A DNA stretch of 24,878 nucleotides from an uncultured bacterium (GTDB lineage: Bacteria; Actinomycetota; Coriobacteriia; Coriobacteriales; Coriobacteriaceae). The notes under the pieces are model-generated. The model had not been told where the DNA came from. It saw only the letters and a list, made by a program, of their open reading frames with translations, and ran no database searches. Of this stretch, positions 10,301-18,201 are shown in pieces. Position 1 is the first letter of the stretch. Every line of letters starts with the position of its first letter. The stretch spans positions 1 through 24,878 of the forward strand of contig CAJMOP010000018.1 in NCBI GenBank assembly GCA_905215115.1. The letters are read 5' to 3'. Both the position numbers and the translations under genes were made by a program.

Positions 10301-13300
10301 GACCTTATCGTTTGTCTGGTCATCCATCATAAAGGTATACACCGCCGAGCCGGTCTTCCCCTCGCCGTAGCCAAAGCTCTCAAGCAAGCTTGCGCGGGTG
10401 AACATCGCGTTATCAGTTGCACTGGGGAGGCTGATCGCGCTGAATGTTGCCGTCACCTGGTCGGCCGTACTGCCCACACCAAGCCTACCGAACAGCGACG
10501 TAGCTGCCTTGGTGTCGCCCTCATACCCCTTGGCTGAGATATTCGTTGCGCTCAAATTCACGTACGTCTGCATCTCGTTGATAAGCAGAGGAGCATAGCC
10601 AGTTGTATCGGTCACGCCATCGACGGTCAAACCATCAAGCGTAAGATTATTGATAGAGACCTGCTTAACCGAAGTCGAAGACCCGTAAATATAGCGGCAC
10701 ACCAGAGCACCTGACACGGTGCCGCCAGGCCCTGCCTTACTTGTATCACCGTCGCTAACCGCAATTCCGATAGTGCCGCCCAGTGTGACATTGCCTACCG
10801 TGAGGTTCGCATTAATCGTACGCAAAAGTCCGCAGTGCATGTTTTCATGCTGCGTGCCGGCCGAGTTGGATTTATTGTTAGCATACTCTGACTTGATATC
10901 AGAGTGGCAAAATTTGATATTTACATCTTGAACAAATACGTTTCCGCCAGGCTGTGCAGGATAGTAGCTATAACCTCTTAAATCGATAGTTTTTTGTTCT
11001 GAACTTGTACCGCCGTTGATATAGACCGTAATGCTATTCAGACCAACGTTAACTCCAGTCATTCCAGGAGCAATGTATTTCTGCACCTCGGCGGGCGCAT
11101 AACGGCATGCGGACCACAAAAGAAGCTCTTCCGGAGCAGTGAGCTGGACAGATTTCTGCGCTATATAGTCTTTGCCGTTGGCGCTGAGGGCGCTATACGC
11201 ACGGTCAAGGTTGTAGTAATACCGAATACTCCCGTTTGTATTATGACTTGCGCCAAAGTTCGAACGGTTCTTATAACTGTTGTCGTTCTCCGCGTTACCG
11301 CTCATATCCAACTTGTCGGTATAGGTATGCAGTGAGACCACGGTGTTCCATTCGCCATCCATGAGTTTGCTGCCTGGCTTTTTGCCATTGCCCACCCACT
11401 CGTCGAATTCCGATAATTTCTCAGATGCATTGACCGTAATACCGGAAACTTTGTATGCAGTTCCCCAATAAGCCCTATCTTCCAGGTACAAACCCGTATA
11501 GGACTCGGAGCCATATACTCCAGAAGCCACCTTACTGCCGCGGCCAACGAGCAGACCAAGCGTTGTAGCGCTCTCGGCATTGATGGTTGCACCAGAAAGA
11601 TCGATGGCGTAGTTGTTGATAACCCAGTGACCGCTGGCTGCATATACGAGCCCGCCGAGTTCACCTGAGCTGTTTGCTGTTATGGAAGCGTTGTTCGTCT
11701 TGAGAGCATACGTACTGTCGCTGGTGTTTTTGCTGCTATCCCCGATGGTGACAACAGTATTGCCCCAGCTATAGCCCAAAAGACCACCAGCGCCGTTCTT
11801 CGCGTCGCGGTTCTTACCAACGGTCATGCTGAACGAGTCGAACGAAAGACCCGTGATGTTGACGTTGGTCGTATTCGCCGCGGTGCCCTGAGTGATGCAG
11901 CCGATAAGGCCGCCAATCTGGGATTTCTTATTGCTCGCGCTGTCGCCCGCGGTAATCGCATTTTCGCTCGCGGTCGCGTCACCGACCTCGAGACTCGTCA
12001 CGTTGACGATAGCGACAACGTCCGCCACATAACCGATAGCGCCGCCAATGCGCGTGTTGCCGTTGAGGGTAGCGCCCGTTTTGACGGTCGCTTGCGCCTT
12101 CGTGCTGCCACTTATGTTGCTGCTGTCGAAAGTAACGGTTCCACCACCCCTCACGCTACCAGCAATGCCGCCAATGTTGACATCGTTGCCGAACGTATCA
12201 TCGCAGGTGATTTTCGGCTTGCACGTAACGCCGCTGAGCGTTGCCTTGCCAGTGATAGTTGCCGCAAGCGAGCCAGCGTCGACGCCTAAGCCGTTATCAA
12301 ACTTAATGGAACCATCGACGGTGAGGTTATTCACCGTCGCGATCTGGTTATTCGCCGTCGAGCCGCCGATAGCGGCAAAGAGGCCCAGACGGCTGTGACG
12401 GTAAATCTTGCCGTTGCCTTCAGTCGAATCGTTTGCGCCAAGCGCATTGCCGTTGCGCGTACCGTAAGGTTCGCCAATCGCCAAGGTAACGGTATGATGG
12501 TTGCCCTCGACAGCCCCTACGAAGGCATTAACTTGCCCGGACCCATCACATGCAAGACCTTCAAGGCCTGTACCTCGCAGGTCAATGTCGGAAGTAATTG
12601 AGATAGCATTCCCACTATTACCATACCAGCTCGTAATATTAGCCGTGCCGATGCCGAATACACCGCCAAAGTAGCCGTTCGTTTGGACCGTCATGGCAAT
12701 GCATGCGAATGTATCCGCATCATTAATGAGGTATGTACCCGACTTCCCGTCACCATTTTGGGACCGTAGCTGTTTACCCCAAGAGTAGCCAGCACTGCTG
12801 CCAGCATCTGGAGCACCACTCAGATTGCACAACGGCTGATAAAAGGTGCTTTCATCAAGTTTAATAAGATCCTTGCTGAGCTTGCCCTCCTCTCCGGTCA
12901 GGCGGATAACCTGGTTATAGGTCAGGTCATCGATCCTCGCCGCAGCAGGACGTTTGTAAAGCCAATAATTATCGTTCGTTGCCTCAGCATCCGAGCCTGA
13001 ACCTAGAGCAAACACCAATGGGGCGCATCCATCCAAGGATCTAAGAATTTGGCTGGTATTACCGTTGGCCTCGAGCTTGCAATCGGATAAATCGGTAGTC
13101 CCACGCAAGCGCAAGCCGCCGTTCCATGCCGAACCCACAATTCCGGCACCACATGCGATTGATTCGTTTTTATCAGTTTCAACGCGAACGTCCCCGCAGT
13201 CCAGAATTCCAAAACGCGAACGCCCGCCCACGCTATAGCCGCTATCCAAGGCGCCAACAACACCGCCAAACCCGCAGTTCTTTCCATTGGCTTTTGGAGA

Positions 13301-15145
13301 ATGGCACGTGACGTCCGCGCCGTCAACGATTACAACGCCTCCAGTATTGTTGCTCTTTGCCACCCAGCCGACCAGGCCTCCTGCCAGTCGCGGCGCGACG
13401 CTGCATGTAGTATCAACCGAACAGCGGTTGCCCGCGGCATCCGTCTTTATATGAAGGGTGTTGTTCGACTTCTCTGTGTTGGTCACATCCTGAATTCTAC
13501 CGACCAGACCGCCATAGATGGAGCTGGAGCCCGTCACCAGTTTGCTAGTATACGAGCCACCTGATATTGCGACATCGCCGTTCGTTGTGTCCAGGAGACC
13601 GAACACGCCACCCGCGCCCGTGTCCCCACTTTGGCCAAGATTCACGCCCTCGCCCGTATCGATTTGGTCGTTGTCGGTAAACTCGACCGGGCCGGCAAAA
13701 CTAACGTCGCCGATGAAGCCGCCGGAACTTTTGCTGTTCGCATCGCCGACGTTGGCGGGACAGGTGAACTTCTCGCTGTCCGAGCCAAGCGTGAGTCTAG
13801 TCGCCTTACCGATGAAGCCGCCGCTGGCGGTGGTGCCCTTGACGGTGAGCATGTGCAGGTCGAGAGCCTCCGTGACGTTGACTGTGGCGCCTGTGTTCGA
13901 ACCGATGAGACCTACGACACCACCGGCGGAACCGCTTGCAGACTGAACGGTAGCAGCGGGAACATTAAGGGTGCCGACGTTCAGAGTCGCGCCATCCTCG
14001 ACCGTGCCTACGAGCAGACCGGCATTACCGGAGCTCGTCTTGACGACACCGCCCGCGGCAAGGCTATCGGGAAACTTAACAGACCCCACCGTAAAGGTTC
14101 CGCTCTTGACTGTATTCGCTAAAAGCCCGATGTTTCCCGCTGCATTTACGTTGAGCTTCTCGAGAGAACCGGCAGGGCCATAGGTGACCTCTGTAGTAAG
14201 GTCACCCATCGCCTCACCCAAAAGGGGCGCCGTCAGAGCGGAAGTCGTATCCGTCCCGTCGGTGCCTACGGGATTCGCGATGTTGACCACAGCGTTGAGC
14301 GTCTTGCCCCCACCGCTGACCTTCGAAGCGATCATCGGCGCGCTATAGGTAGTTGCGCCTACCCACTTTATCTTGACTGTATTGTTTTGGTCAGTTAGCT
14401 TGAGGTTATTAAAAACCGTCCGGTTAGTCGTAAGCTCAACAGGGCTATCAACGCCATTCAGAGACCTATAGATTTTGCCTTCAAACGGATGCTCATCGCT
14501 GCCAAAGCCCTGGAAAGACATGCCGTTATTTGCCGACTCGGTGAGCTTCGCATCGCCCGTGATGATAACCTTGATCTGCGCATCGTAGTAAAGCGAAGCG
14601 TCGGCGTTGGACAGGATGGTAAACGCCGCCGACAACTTGACATCGAGGCTTTTGATTCCGCTGTTATCGTCTTTGCACACGATGCTTTCCGCACCGTTAG
14701 CCTTGAGCAGCCTGACAAGCTCGTCCAGAGTATTGATCGTCGCATTCGCCTGGGCCGCGGCATCCTCCGAAGCTGCATCATCTGCGTCTTGCTCGGCATC
14801 GTCAGCGGCAGTATCCCCGGCAGAGTCGTCGCCTTCCGCTTGGTCGCCCGCGGAATCGGAACCCGCGGCACTATCGGAAGTATCGCCCGCTGCAGCGTCG
14901 TCCTTCGCAGCGTCATCCTCAGCACCGTCACCCGCGGCGCCGGTATCACTCGACCCAGACCCGGTCGTGACATCGCTCTTGGTCTCGCCGCTCTCGGCTG
15001 CATCCGATGCCTCCGCAGACGCGGCGGCAATCTCGCTCGAAATGTTTTGCCAGCCGGCCGCCACAGCGGCAACCGTGGGCGAGCATGCCTGGAGCACCAT
15101 GATCACCGTCATGAACTCTGCGAGTATGCGCTTTGCCGTTCTCAT
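4301..15145 (-). CDS. Giant secreted GGLVG (GLUG)-repeat surface protein
   Basis: A 3,614-residue exported protein, probably an adhesin or structural fibre. The N-terminus has a basic start (MRTAKR), a hydrophobic stretch and LQAC at 18-21, which could be a lipobox; signal peptidase I cleavage in the Ala-rich part after it is also possible. Residues about 33-145 are a low-complexity Ala/Asp/Ser/Glu linker. Residues about 150-2,800 carry many GGxxG motifs of the GLUG type (for example near 548, 592, 628, 1080, 1123, 1895, 2353, 2410, 2447, 2493, 2565, 2595), typical of beta-helical surface proteins. The last 650 residues look like beta-sandwich domains. No LPXTG or C-terminal membrane segment is present; it ends NLNGIDH. 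The frame is open upstream to 15253, but ATG 15145 with AGAGG 10 bases upstream avoids overlap with the preceding gene and puts the signal at the N-terminus. Last gene of a four-gene unit. Confidence 0.9.
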   Translation of the reverse strand: MRTAKRILAEFMTVIMVLQACSPTVAAVAAGWQNISSEIAAASAEASDAAESGETKSDVTTGSGSSDTGAAGDGAEDDAAKDDAAAGDTSDSAAGSDSAGDQAEGDDSAGDTAADDAEQDADDAASEDAAAQANATINTLDELVRLLKANGAESIVCKDDNSGIKSLDVKLSAAFTILSNADASLYYDAQIKVIITGDAKLTESANNGMSFQGFGSDEHPFEGKIYRSLNGVDSPVELTTNRTVFNNLKLTDQNNTVKIKWVGATTYSAPMIASKVSGGGKTLNAVVNIANPVGTDGTDTTSALTAPLLGEAMGDLTTEVTYGPAGSLEKLNVNAAGNIGLLANTVKSGTFTVGSVKFPDSLAAGGVVKTSSGNAGLLVGTVEDGATLNVGTLNVPAATVQSASGSAGGVVGLIGSNTGATVNVTEALDLHMLTVKGTTASGGFIGKATRLTLGSDSEKFTCPANVGDANSKSSGGFIGDVSFAGPVEFTDNDQIDTGEGVNLGQSGDTGAGGVFGLLDTTNGDVAISGGSYTSKLVTGSSSIYGGLVGRIQDVTNTEKSNNTLHIKTDAAGNRCSVDTTCSVAPRLAGGLVGWVAKSNNTGGVVIVDGADVTCHSPKANGKNCGFGGVVGALDSGYSVGGRSRFGILDCGDVRVETDKNESIACGAGIVGSAWNGGLRLRGTTDLSDCKLEANGNTSQILRSLDGCAPLVFALGSGSDAEATNDNYWLYKRPAAARIDDLTYNQVIRLTGEEGKLSKDLIKLDESTFYQPLCNLSGAPDAGSSAGYSWGKQLRSQNGDGKSGTYLINDADTFACIAMTVQTNGYFGGVFGIGTANITSWYGNSGNAISITSDIDLRGTGLEGLACDGSGQVNAFVGAVEGNHHTVTLAIGEPYGTRNGNALGANDSTEGNGKIYRHSRLGLFAAIGGSTANNQIATVNNLTVDGSIKFDNGLGVDAGSLAATITGKATLSGVTCKPKITCDDTFGNDVNIGGIAGSVRGGGTVTFDSSNISGSTKAQATVKTGATLNGNTRIGGAIGYVADVVAIVNVTSLEVGDATASENAITAGDSASNKKSQIGGLIGCITQGTAANTTNVNITGLSFDSFSMTVGKNRDAKNGAGGLLGYSWGNTVVTIGDSSKNTSDSTYALKTNNASITANSSGELGGLVYAASGHWVINNYAIDLSGATINAESATTLGLLVGRGSKVASGVYGSESYTGLYLEDRAYWGTAYKVSGITVNASEKLSEFDEWVGNGKKPGSKLMDGEWNTVVSLHTYTDKLDMSGNAENDNSYKNRSNFGASHNTNGSIRYYYNLDRAYSALSANGKDYIAQKSVQLTAPEELLLWSACRYAPAEVQKYIAPGMTGVNVGLNSITVYINGGTSSEQKTIDLRGYSYYPAQPGGNVFVQDVNIKFCHSDIKSEYANNKSNSAGTQHENMHCGLLRTINANLTVGNVTLGGTIGIAVSDGDTSKAGPGGTVSGALVCRYIYGSSTSVKQVSINNLTLDGLTVDGVTDTTGYAPLLINEMQTYVNLSATNISAKGYEGDTKAATSLFGRLGVGSTADQVTATFSAISLPSATDNAMFTRASLLESFGYGEGKTGSAVYTFMMDDQTNDKVTFGSEIDSKGEYSGKQLWYYDESTYGTPAGLVTVDNKEANADTPQFGGYLPYVKKGNVNENKVQYHEIKVNQRVPKLTTGCGTYGDPYSITKASELNTVAEYINTQNAIDGWEVTIAANQEELCQRRSSSENTENEVTYIYKQANKTWERKTGEGTTDPNNALDDATMHSYLQSAYYSIEPVDSEGNGSDTLVLDTTAFQGLGNQSNPFRGVVVGNLRDGGLATIKINKPEGASALSGLIPYSYGSVVSNLNIEYSGMPVSIAYKSKDASGVPGAFFGGVIGCIMGGDNIIDGVSVNADAGFSVAGAAGDNGGGAHLVPVGGYVGAVAGGGVIFRNSSRGDGALNPWHSAGTSLYDNPYVGRVIDGYAFSELADGKSLDNTDRNYKVNNLDTSKTGCIKTDATQGRYRGDDANSSAITTTVNDSQGLLVLSAIISSGAAGGSANTNTTNDAYGTYAGSRAYMGGNNAKGVYQFGNKQYGKVRNASYTHVGRPASAADDFANAKNDDMKSPGIQLEGNALDYTSDGSDVNSPYLVKKYATWQTGNICAAQVSGMDLQFKAGETYDMTTYGTGYTGLSGRYYSNACASGKGADRDRIVPLVACINGNGATIKVGSKEASKVYGVTEYADDNYKLTGVGALFGTVTYTSTNVRGSIGTPGTDGAAAVGNGGYTVQNLKFDDCNISLTYINAAGAPSGAGDEQVGVGLLAGTTANASSLADYGKYAGITMDNCRVNGPNNVGGLLGASGYGSRRTDKDATLLVNRNDESRATTRYSPVKLYDCSYSNMDISGVQNVGGFVGKLNKNSAGGVWTKTNMSIAKNSTIVSTASNARTGGVVGLAGGGFLVNTDDAGTPSQGAEKAEISNVTLQPAASSATEGTGGLIGRSENGIVSVYNLCIQGDVQSKTVFGVRGSNNLKYVAGAVGEAASGGAFKFDSCVIKDIHLGARECSAGLIGDLKGGCALEVKNSTITGLVVDGSYSGGVVGSIGNTANSVTLLNSTIGENNFTGSKNAAWNSSLGSCSGGVSGDGRGSFRLVNVLMDRNIFGAQTSQGYLFGNSSSADLVNVFVAGIAIRPNSASESLKLMRNSSGADDLKKVNRKSYIAFAAYEDKLSDAKGATLYGNDAANGNVTPAVSPYVTTSPTSGLAVRASDADTAGRYLFGDGMNVGLATAIQNPSSPGVANRYTYTNIGGINDDGAYQNTSSYNAKSVASMFNANNDASDSKVATDFPVLVISGTDNTTVKSYLNIITNGGFSDACRLNNENGTNPHVTAKAEVFQLKNGVFVKDDGASSNPTLRVVNNGKKNMSFSPSSDWDNGKGRFTLLTVTFTEAGQSYNVQVPIIVKRKLEIDFTATYDYGTQFKEKDYANLGKDAHVLTSFGEPMTGLLTWTYNSANGKEVDFGWDSYMAAGGSMKGLGKSILFNGADGRFPQGTQLTLIDANVDGKAGGREYHYTVGEGGATSVSLSGNDGFKDSAGNPYQERWLSETLDVSATQDGTGTWTKCDKEAEATAKAKLDGKWTLFKVAGADVSSNSRYTLKVPKEKDTGRELRASESVYLVVNVPKSGNGGTQASINGFTASSIDSNSSGARISWNLHHVLRTGGEDNQNSTASTYSILSNYEQSVVDNKNAARIPVSKSEDGAAYVLSLDVKDTVTFSPSQYYTESDHLFYQLDTSLCRYGANNNLMGVSSFPSGTSAIAKFYVAIGGQNYRWNGGDWEPCDASTPAFTQTVTDTGDDSLKLALDHDLAGIRKIATDGSFTVRTVVEEIRLTPDGCNKVISLSKQSGEDACTKMSYTAKLSTRKEGLNTSSLTQTKPGNVGYYRMDTGDTTITLSAPDKSQLGINVDDLRPIANGTIGLGATYELGGLSNAAEAIANADSVVYTLELQRRGTDGTYESVTDDISNYVTVTESKLAAVAPSGSTITFTDSKENGKFKTQNGDTTFSLPFTVKVNTQVEQREQFYANYRLVMRASLVKGDVASAKPQSPDYVTYTLTRVNLNGIDH

Positions 15146-15166
15146 CGATTCCGTACCTCTTATCCT

Positions 15167-15187
15167 AAAAACTCTGTTTCCAGAGTT
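15167..15187 (-). promoter_or_regulatory. Small hairpin plus T-run between anchor gene and giant gene
   Basis: On the minus strand AACTCTG, loop GAAA and CAGAGTT form a 7-bp stem with a GNRA tetraloop, followed by a run of five T residues. It overlaps the stop codon of the upstream gene and lies about 20 bases before the giant gene start. The stem is weak for a full terminator. It may attenuate read-through or stabilise the upstream message, setting the ratio of small proteins to giant protein. Confidence 0.4.
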
Positions 15188-16136
15188 ATTGAGTCTCCGT
15201 CGTGCGCGTTTGGGGGGTTTTGGTTGCGCTAATACCCAGCTTTTTCCAGTCATCGGGCGTTTTGCCGTCCACTCGGTAGAAGTTGACGATCATCGAGCCA
15301 GGCTCCATGGTGAACGTAGCCGTGCGAGTTGCGGTATCCACCGTCGCACTATGGTTGATCGGGAAGAACGGGTCGATCTCCACTTGCTCCCCCCACTTGA
15401 GCGTGACGCTTGTCGGTGCTCCCGTGACCGTTACGCGGTAGTTGCAGGCAGCATAATCAGCAAAAGTATTTTCATCTGTTTCGTCAACCAGCGCACCCTC
15501 AACCGCGGCGGTCTTGACCTCGGCCTTCTTTGACGGCACGACTTTCGCCGCCAGACAGGTGAGCTCGGTGCCGGGGCTATCGCCCGAAACCACCGTCGCC
15601 CTAATCACAAAGTAGGCATGTCCCAACTTGTCCTCAGGGAACGTCACGGTGTAGTCGTGCTTGGTGGGCTGATTCTCCGGAAGCGCGACGCTGCCACCGG
15701 GCTGGGGCGCATAGCTCCACGTGGCGCCATCGAGCCCATACCCCTCGACCGTCAAGGTGTATGTCACATTTTTGTCGTTGCAGAAGTTGCTGTTGCCCAG
15801 CAAATAGTTGTAGATGCTAAAGGTAAAGCTGCATTGCCCGTTGCTGGGATACACCGTAACGGAGCGCTGGGCACGGGCGAGTTCATCGTTGCTAGGCGCA
15901 CTCATATAGCCCGTGAGCAAATCGCTCGCAAACAGGCTCTGCGCGGTGCCCGTTGCGGCGACGGACTTTAGAAATCCGTTGGCGGTGTAGGCGGAATAGG
16001 TAAAGTAACCACCCGTCACGAGCGCCACGGCGCAAACAAGTGCGATTGCCGCCACAACCAGCTTATTCTTGACTAGGCTTTTGCTTTTTGCCAGCTGCTC
16101 GCGCTCGGCATCCTGCTGCCTCCCTTGCTTCTCCAT
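15186..16136 (-). CDS. Single-span membrane protein with beta-rich extracellular domain, third gene of surface operon
   Basis: 316 residues, family not recognised. The cytoplasmic tail (1-25) is charged; a membrane segment follows (about 26-47, VVAAIALVCAVALVTGGYF), then an extracellular region of about 265 residues rich in Thr, Val and aromatic residues. The region just after the membrane segment, YFTYSAYTANGF, recalls signal-anchors of SipW-dependent TasA-like proteins and the WF(V/A)xxN motifs of the two preceding genes, but this is resemblance only. The ectodomain has several Cys (QCSFTF, NFCNDK, LTCLAA, AACNYR) that could form disulfides. Start ATG 16136 has a GGAGAGGGGG Shine-Dalgarno and lies 14 bases after the upstream stop. 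It probably anchors or assembles the giant protein encoded next; that role is inferred from gene order. Confidence 0.8.
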   Translation of the reverse strand: MEKQGRQQDAEREQLAKSKSLVKNKLVVAAIALVCAVALVTGGYFTYSAYTANGFLKSVAATGTAQSLFASDLLTGYMSAPSNDELARAQRSVTVYPSNGQCSFTFSIYNYLLGNSNFCNDKNVTYTLTVEGYGLDGATWSYAPQPGGSVALPENQPTKHDYTVTFPEDKLGHAYFVIRATVVSGDSPGTELTCLAAKVVPSKKAEVKTAAVEGALVDETDENTFADYAACNYRVTVTGAPTSVTLKWGEQVEIDPFFPINHSATVDTATRTATFTMEPGSMIVNFYRVDGKTPDDWKKLGISATKTPQTRTTETQ

Positions 16137-16150
16137 GTGCGCCCCCTCTC

Positions 16151-16966
16151 CTACTTACCGCTCGTGTTGCGCGCGATCAGGTAGATCACGTCGGTCTCTT
16201 TGGTGCTCTCGTCCCACGAAAGCTTGATGATGAAGTTAAGCGTGTCGTTGCCAGTCGAGCCGTCGAGCGTCTTGACATTGAGCTCGTCTTTGTTGAACAC
16301 CTTGTATCGGTAGAGCGGGCGCGCGTTGCGCTGGACGTTTTGATAGTCCTTGAATGTAGGGTCGCTTGCGCCCTCACCCGGGTCTTCGATGGGCGTGAAG
16401 CTCTTCAGCAGATCCGTTTCATACATTTTCCAGCTATAGGGCTTGCCGCCCGCAGTGCCCCTCACGTCGGGAGCATCACCTAGGCCCGTATCCTCAGCTT
16501 TATACAGCTCGATAGTGAGGCCCGTAATGTTGGTCGTATTCGCAAGCTGCAGCTCAAACCCGTCGCCGCCCGTCTGCACGCAAAACGGGCGCTTGAGCGT
16601 CACCGTGCTGCCAGTCTTGGTATCGCCGTATTCGGGGTTGTAGCTCAGGTCGATCTGCTCTGTTGCCGTAGCGTTGGGACCCAGCACCTTGAGCTCTGCC
16701 GGCTCCTTGATCTTGCCGACGGTGGAGCCGCGATTGGCATCGACGAACCATCCGAGCGTCAATCCCAGCAACACGAGAAGCACGGCCACCAGACCCACGA
16801 TGGCCAGGGATTCGCGACGGTGGTCGCTCACCCAAGCCTTGATGCGCTCGATGCGGCCAGCCGGACGCGCTTCGCCGTGCGAGCCGAACCCGTTGCCGCC
16901 GGGGTTTGCCGCTCCTTCGTTGTGTTTGATATCGCCCTGCTCGCGGGCATTAAGCTGCTCGTCCAT
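16151..16966 (-). CDS. Single-span membrane protein with WFVDANRGSTVG motif, second gene of surface operon
   Basis: 271 residues, family not recognised. A hydrophilic, Gly/Asn-rich cytoplasmic tail (1-50) ends in the basic RIERIKAWVSDHRRE. One membrane segment follows (about 54-74), then WFVDANRGSTVGKI (73-86) and an extracellular domain of about 185 residues with beta-type composition (GSTVTLKRPF, ELQLANTTN, NDTLNFIIKLSW). The aromatic-Asn motif straight after the membrane helix matches WFAANNRVSATG in the upstream protein, so the two are probably paralogous in architecture. The ATG at 16966 immediately follows the TAA of the upstream gene with no gap, which indicates translational coupling. 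It could be a pilin-like or assembly subunit; no enzymatic motif is visible. Confidence 0.82.
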   Translation of the reverse strand: MDEQLNAREQGDIKHNEGAANPGGNGFGSHGEARPAGRIERIKAWVSDHRRESLAIVGLVAVLLVLLGLTLGWFVDANRGSTVGKIKEPAELKVLGPNATATEQIDLSYNPEYGDTKTGSTVTLKRPFCVQTGGDGFELQLANTTNITGLTIELYKAEDTGLGDAPDVRGTAGGKPYSWKMYETDLLKSFTPIEDPGEGASDPTFKDYQNVQRNARPLYRYKVFNKDELNVKTLDGSTGNDTLNFIIKLSWDESTKETDVIYLIARNTSGK

Positions 16967-18022
16967 TTATTTATCCGCCTCCTTGGCGGTGAAGCGCACG
17001 CGAATGTACTTGACGTTCTTGCCGATAATCTCGTCGGCGTTGTTGTAGTAGCTGGCGCAGGTTTCCACATCCGCAGAGGACATGCCGGCTCCGACAGGCG
17101 GAACCGCGCTAGGCGCCTGACCTGGCACGCTCGTGCTATCGGCGCGGAAATAGCGCGCGTGGTTATTGTTGATGTCGCCGACGAGGGCTGCGTATCCCGC
17201 GGCGGGGTCCGTGCTCGCAAAAAGGTTGCCACCGTAGCCGGCGTTGCCCGTGCGAACGTAGCTCTTAAACTGCTCCGGCCAAATCCAGTAGAGGGTTTTG
17301 GGTACGGTTTTGGTCGTGCTATTTGAGTCCGCAGGGCAAAAGTCCGACGCCGGAATGGTAAAGCTCTGCGTGATGACGGTAACGCTGGCTCCGTCCTGGG
17401 TCACCGTGGTTGTCGTGGGGACCAGCGGATTGGAGTAAAAGCCAGAGGTGTCTTTGCCCTGAAAAACCAGGATATGACCGCGCACCAAATCTTTAAGCGA
17501 GTTGATGATCTCTTCGTTTTTCGATGCATCCGCAGCGGAGCCCATGCCGACAGCACTCGTCTGGACGGAAATCTCCCAGGTCATCTCCACCGTGATATCG
17601 TGCAGGTCGTTGCAGAGCGGCTTGACGTTGAGCTGGAGCTGACCAGCCGACCCCGGAGAAAGACTGCCATCGGCACTCATGTTATTGAGGTTGAAAAGAT
17701 TGTTCACGGCAAGGCTTGTACTGTCCGACGCGTAGTTGTCCTGGGCGTCGTACTTACCTGCCGTGCCGCCCTGCGTTCCCGAGAGCACAAACCGTGGGCC
17801 CTTCGCCCCGATCGTACTCCCCGTGGCGCTCACTCGATTGTTCGCGGCAAACCAGGCAAGGCATGCAAAGATGGCAACGATGGCGGCCAGCACAAACAGA
17901 CCGCTCACCAGGAAATCCTTCCAGAAATCCTTGAGGGTCCGCACATGCTCGTCGGCAGCTTGGCGGTACTCGGCCGCCGTCTTGTGCTGCTGGAGCTCGC
18001 TATGTCGGTCCATGCCACTCAT
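16967..18022 (-). CDS. Single-span membrane protein with WFAANNRVSATG motif, first gene of surface operon
   Basis: 351 residues from ATG 18022 (MSGMDRHSEL), family not recognised. The polar cytoplasmic tail (1-36) is followed by one membrane segment (about 37-59, SGLFVLAAIVAIFACLAWF), the motif WFAANNRVSATGSTIG (57-72), and an ectodomain of about 280 residues rich in Ser, Thr, Asn and Gly. Helix-motif-beta-domain is the layout of TasA/SipW-type substrates and many uncharacterised Gram-positive surface proteins; whether the helix is cleaved or stays as an anchor cannot be seen. The frame is open to a TTG at 18172, which would add a second hydrophobic segment (MLFFYLIVWCCIL); I prefer the shorter start because it gives the same topology as the two following genes. 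An ATG at 18013 is also possible. No strong Shine-Dalgarno supports any of them. Confidence 0.78.
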   Translation of the reverse strand: MSGMDRHSELQQHKTAAEYRQAADEHVRTLKDFWKDFLVSGLFVLAAIVAIFACLAWFAANNRVSATGSTIGAKGPRFVLSGTQGGTAGKYDAQDNYASDSTSLAVNNLFNLNNMSADGSLSPGSAGQLQLNVKPLCNDLHDITVEMTWEISVQTSAVGMGSAADASKNEEIINSLKDLVRGHILVFQGKDTSGFYSNPLVPTTTTVTQDGASVTVITQSFTIPASDFCPADSNSTTKTVPKTLYWIWPEQFKSYVRTGNAGYGGNLFASTDPAAGYAALVGDINNNHARYFRADSTSVPGQAPSAVPPVGAGMSSADVETCASYYNNADEIIGKNVKYIRVRFTAKEADK

Positions 18023-18201
18023 CGTTTGCGTTTGCCCTGCTAGCGGGCGTGCCGTCCTTTCCGCTTGGTCGCGATCAATCCGTTGCTCGTAGGCATAGAA
18101 TTCAGGCAGAATACAACACCATACGATAAGGTAAAAGAATAGCATTGACCTGCGGTTTGCTCCACAGCGCAAGCCTTAATGATGTCTTAAAAGCCAAACC
18201 C

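Noticed and set aside
14489..15232. Plus-strand open frame of 247 codons opposite the start of the giant gene
   Set aside because: A mirror of the Ala/Asp-rich linker codons; no domain, no RBS context.
15146..15253. Longer start for the giant gene (36 extra residues)
   Set aside because: It would overlap the upstream gene by 68 bases and bury the signal sequence behind a Lys/Arg/Pro-rich stretch; ATG 15145 has a usable RBS.
18023..18172. Longer TTG start for the first surface-operon gene, adding a hydrophobic N-terminus
   Set aside because: It would give a two-helix topology unlike the two sister genes, and no RBS supports it; kept only as an alternative.
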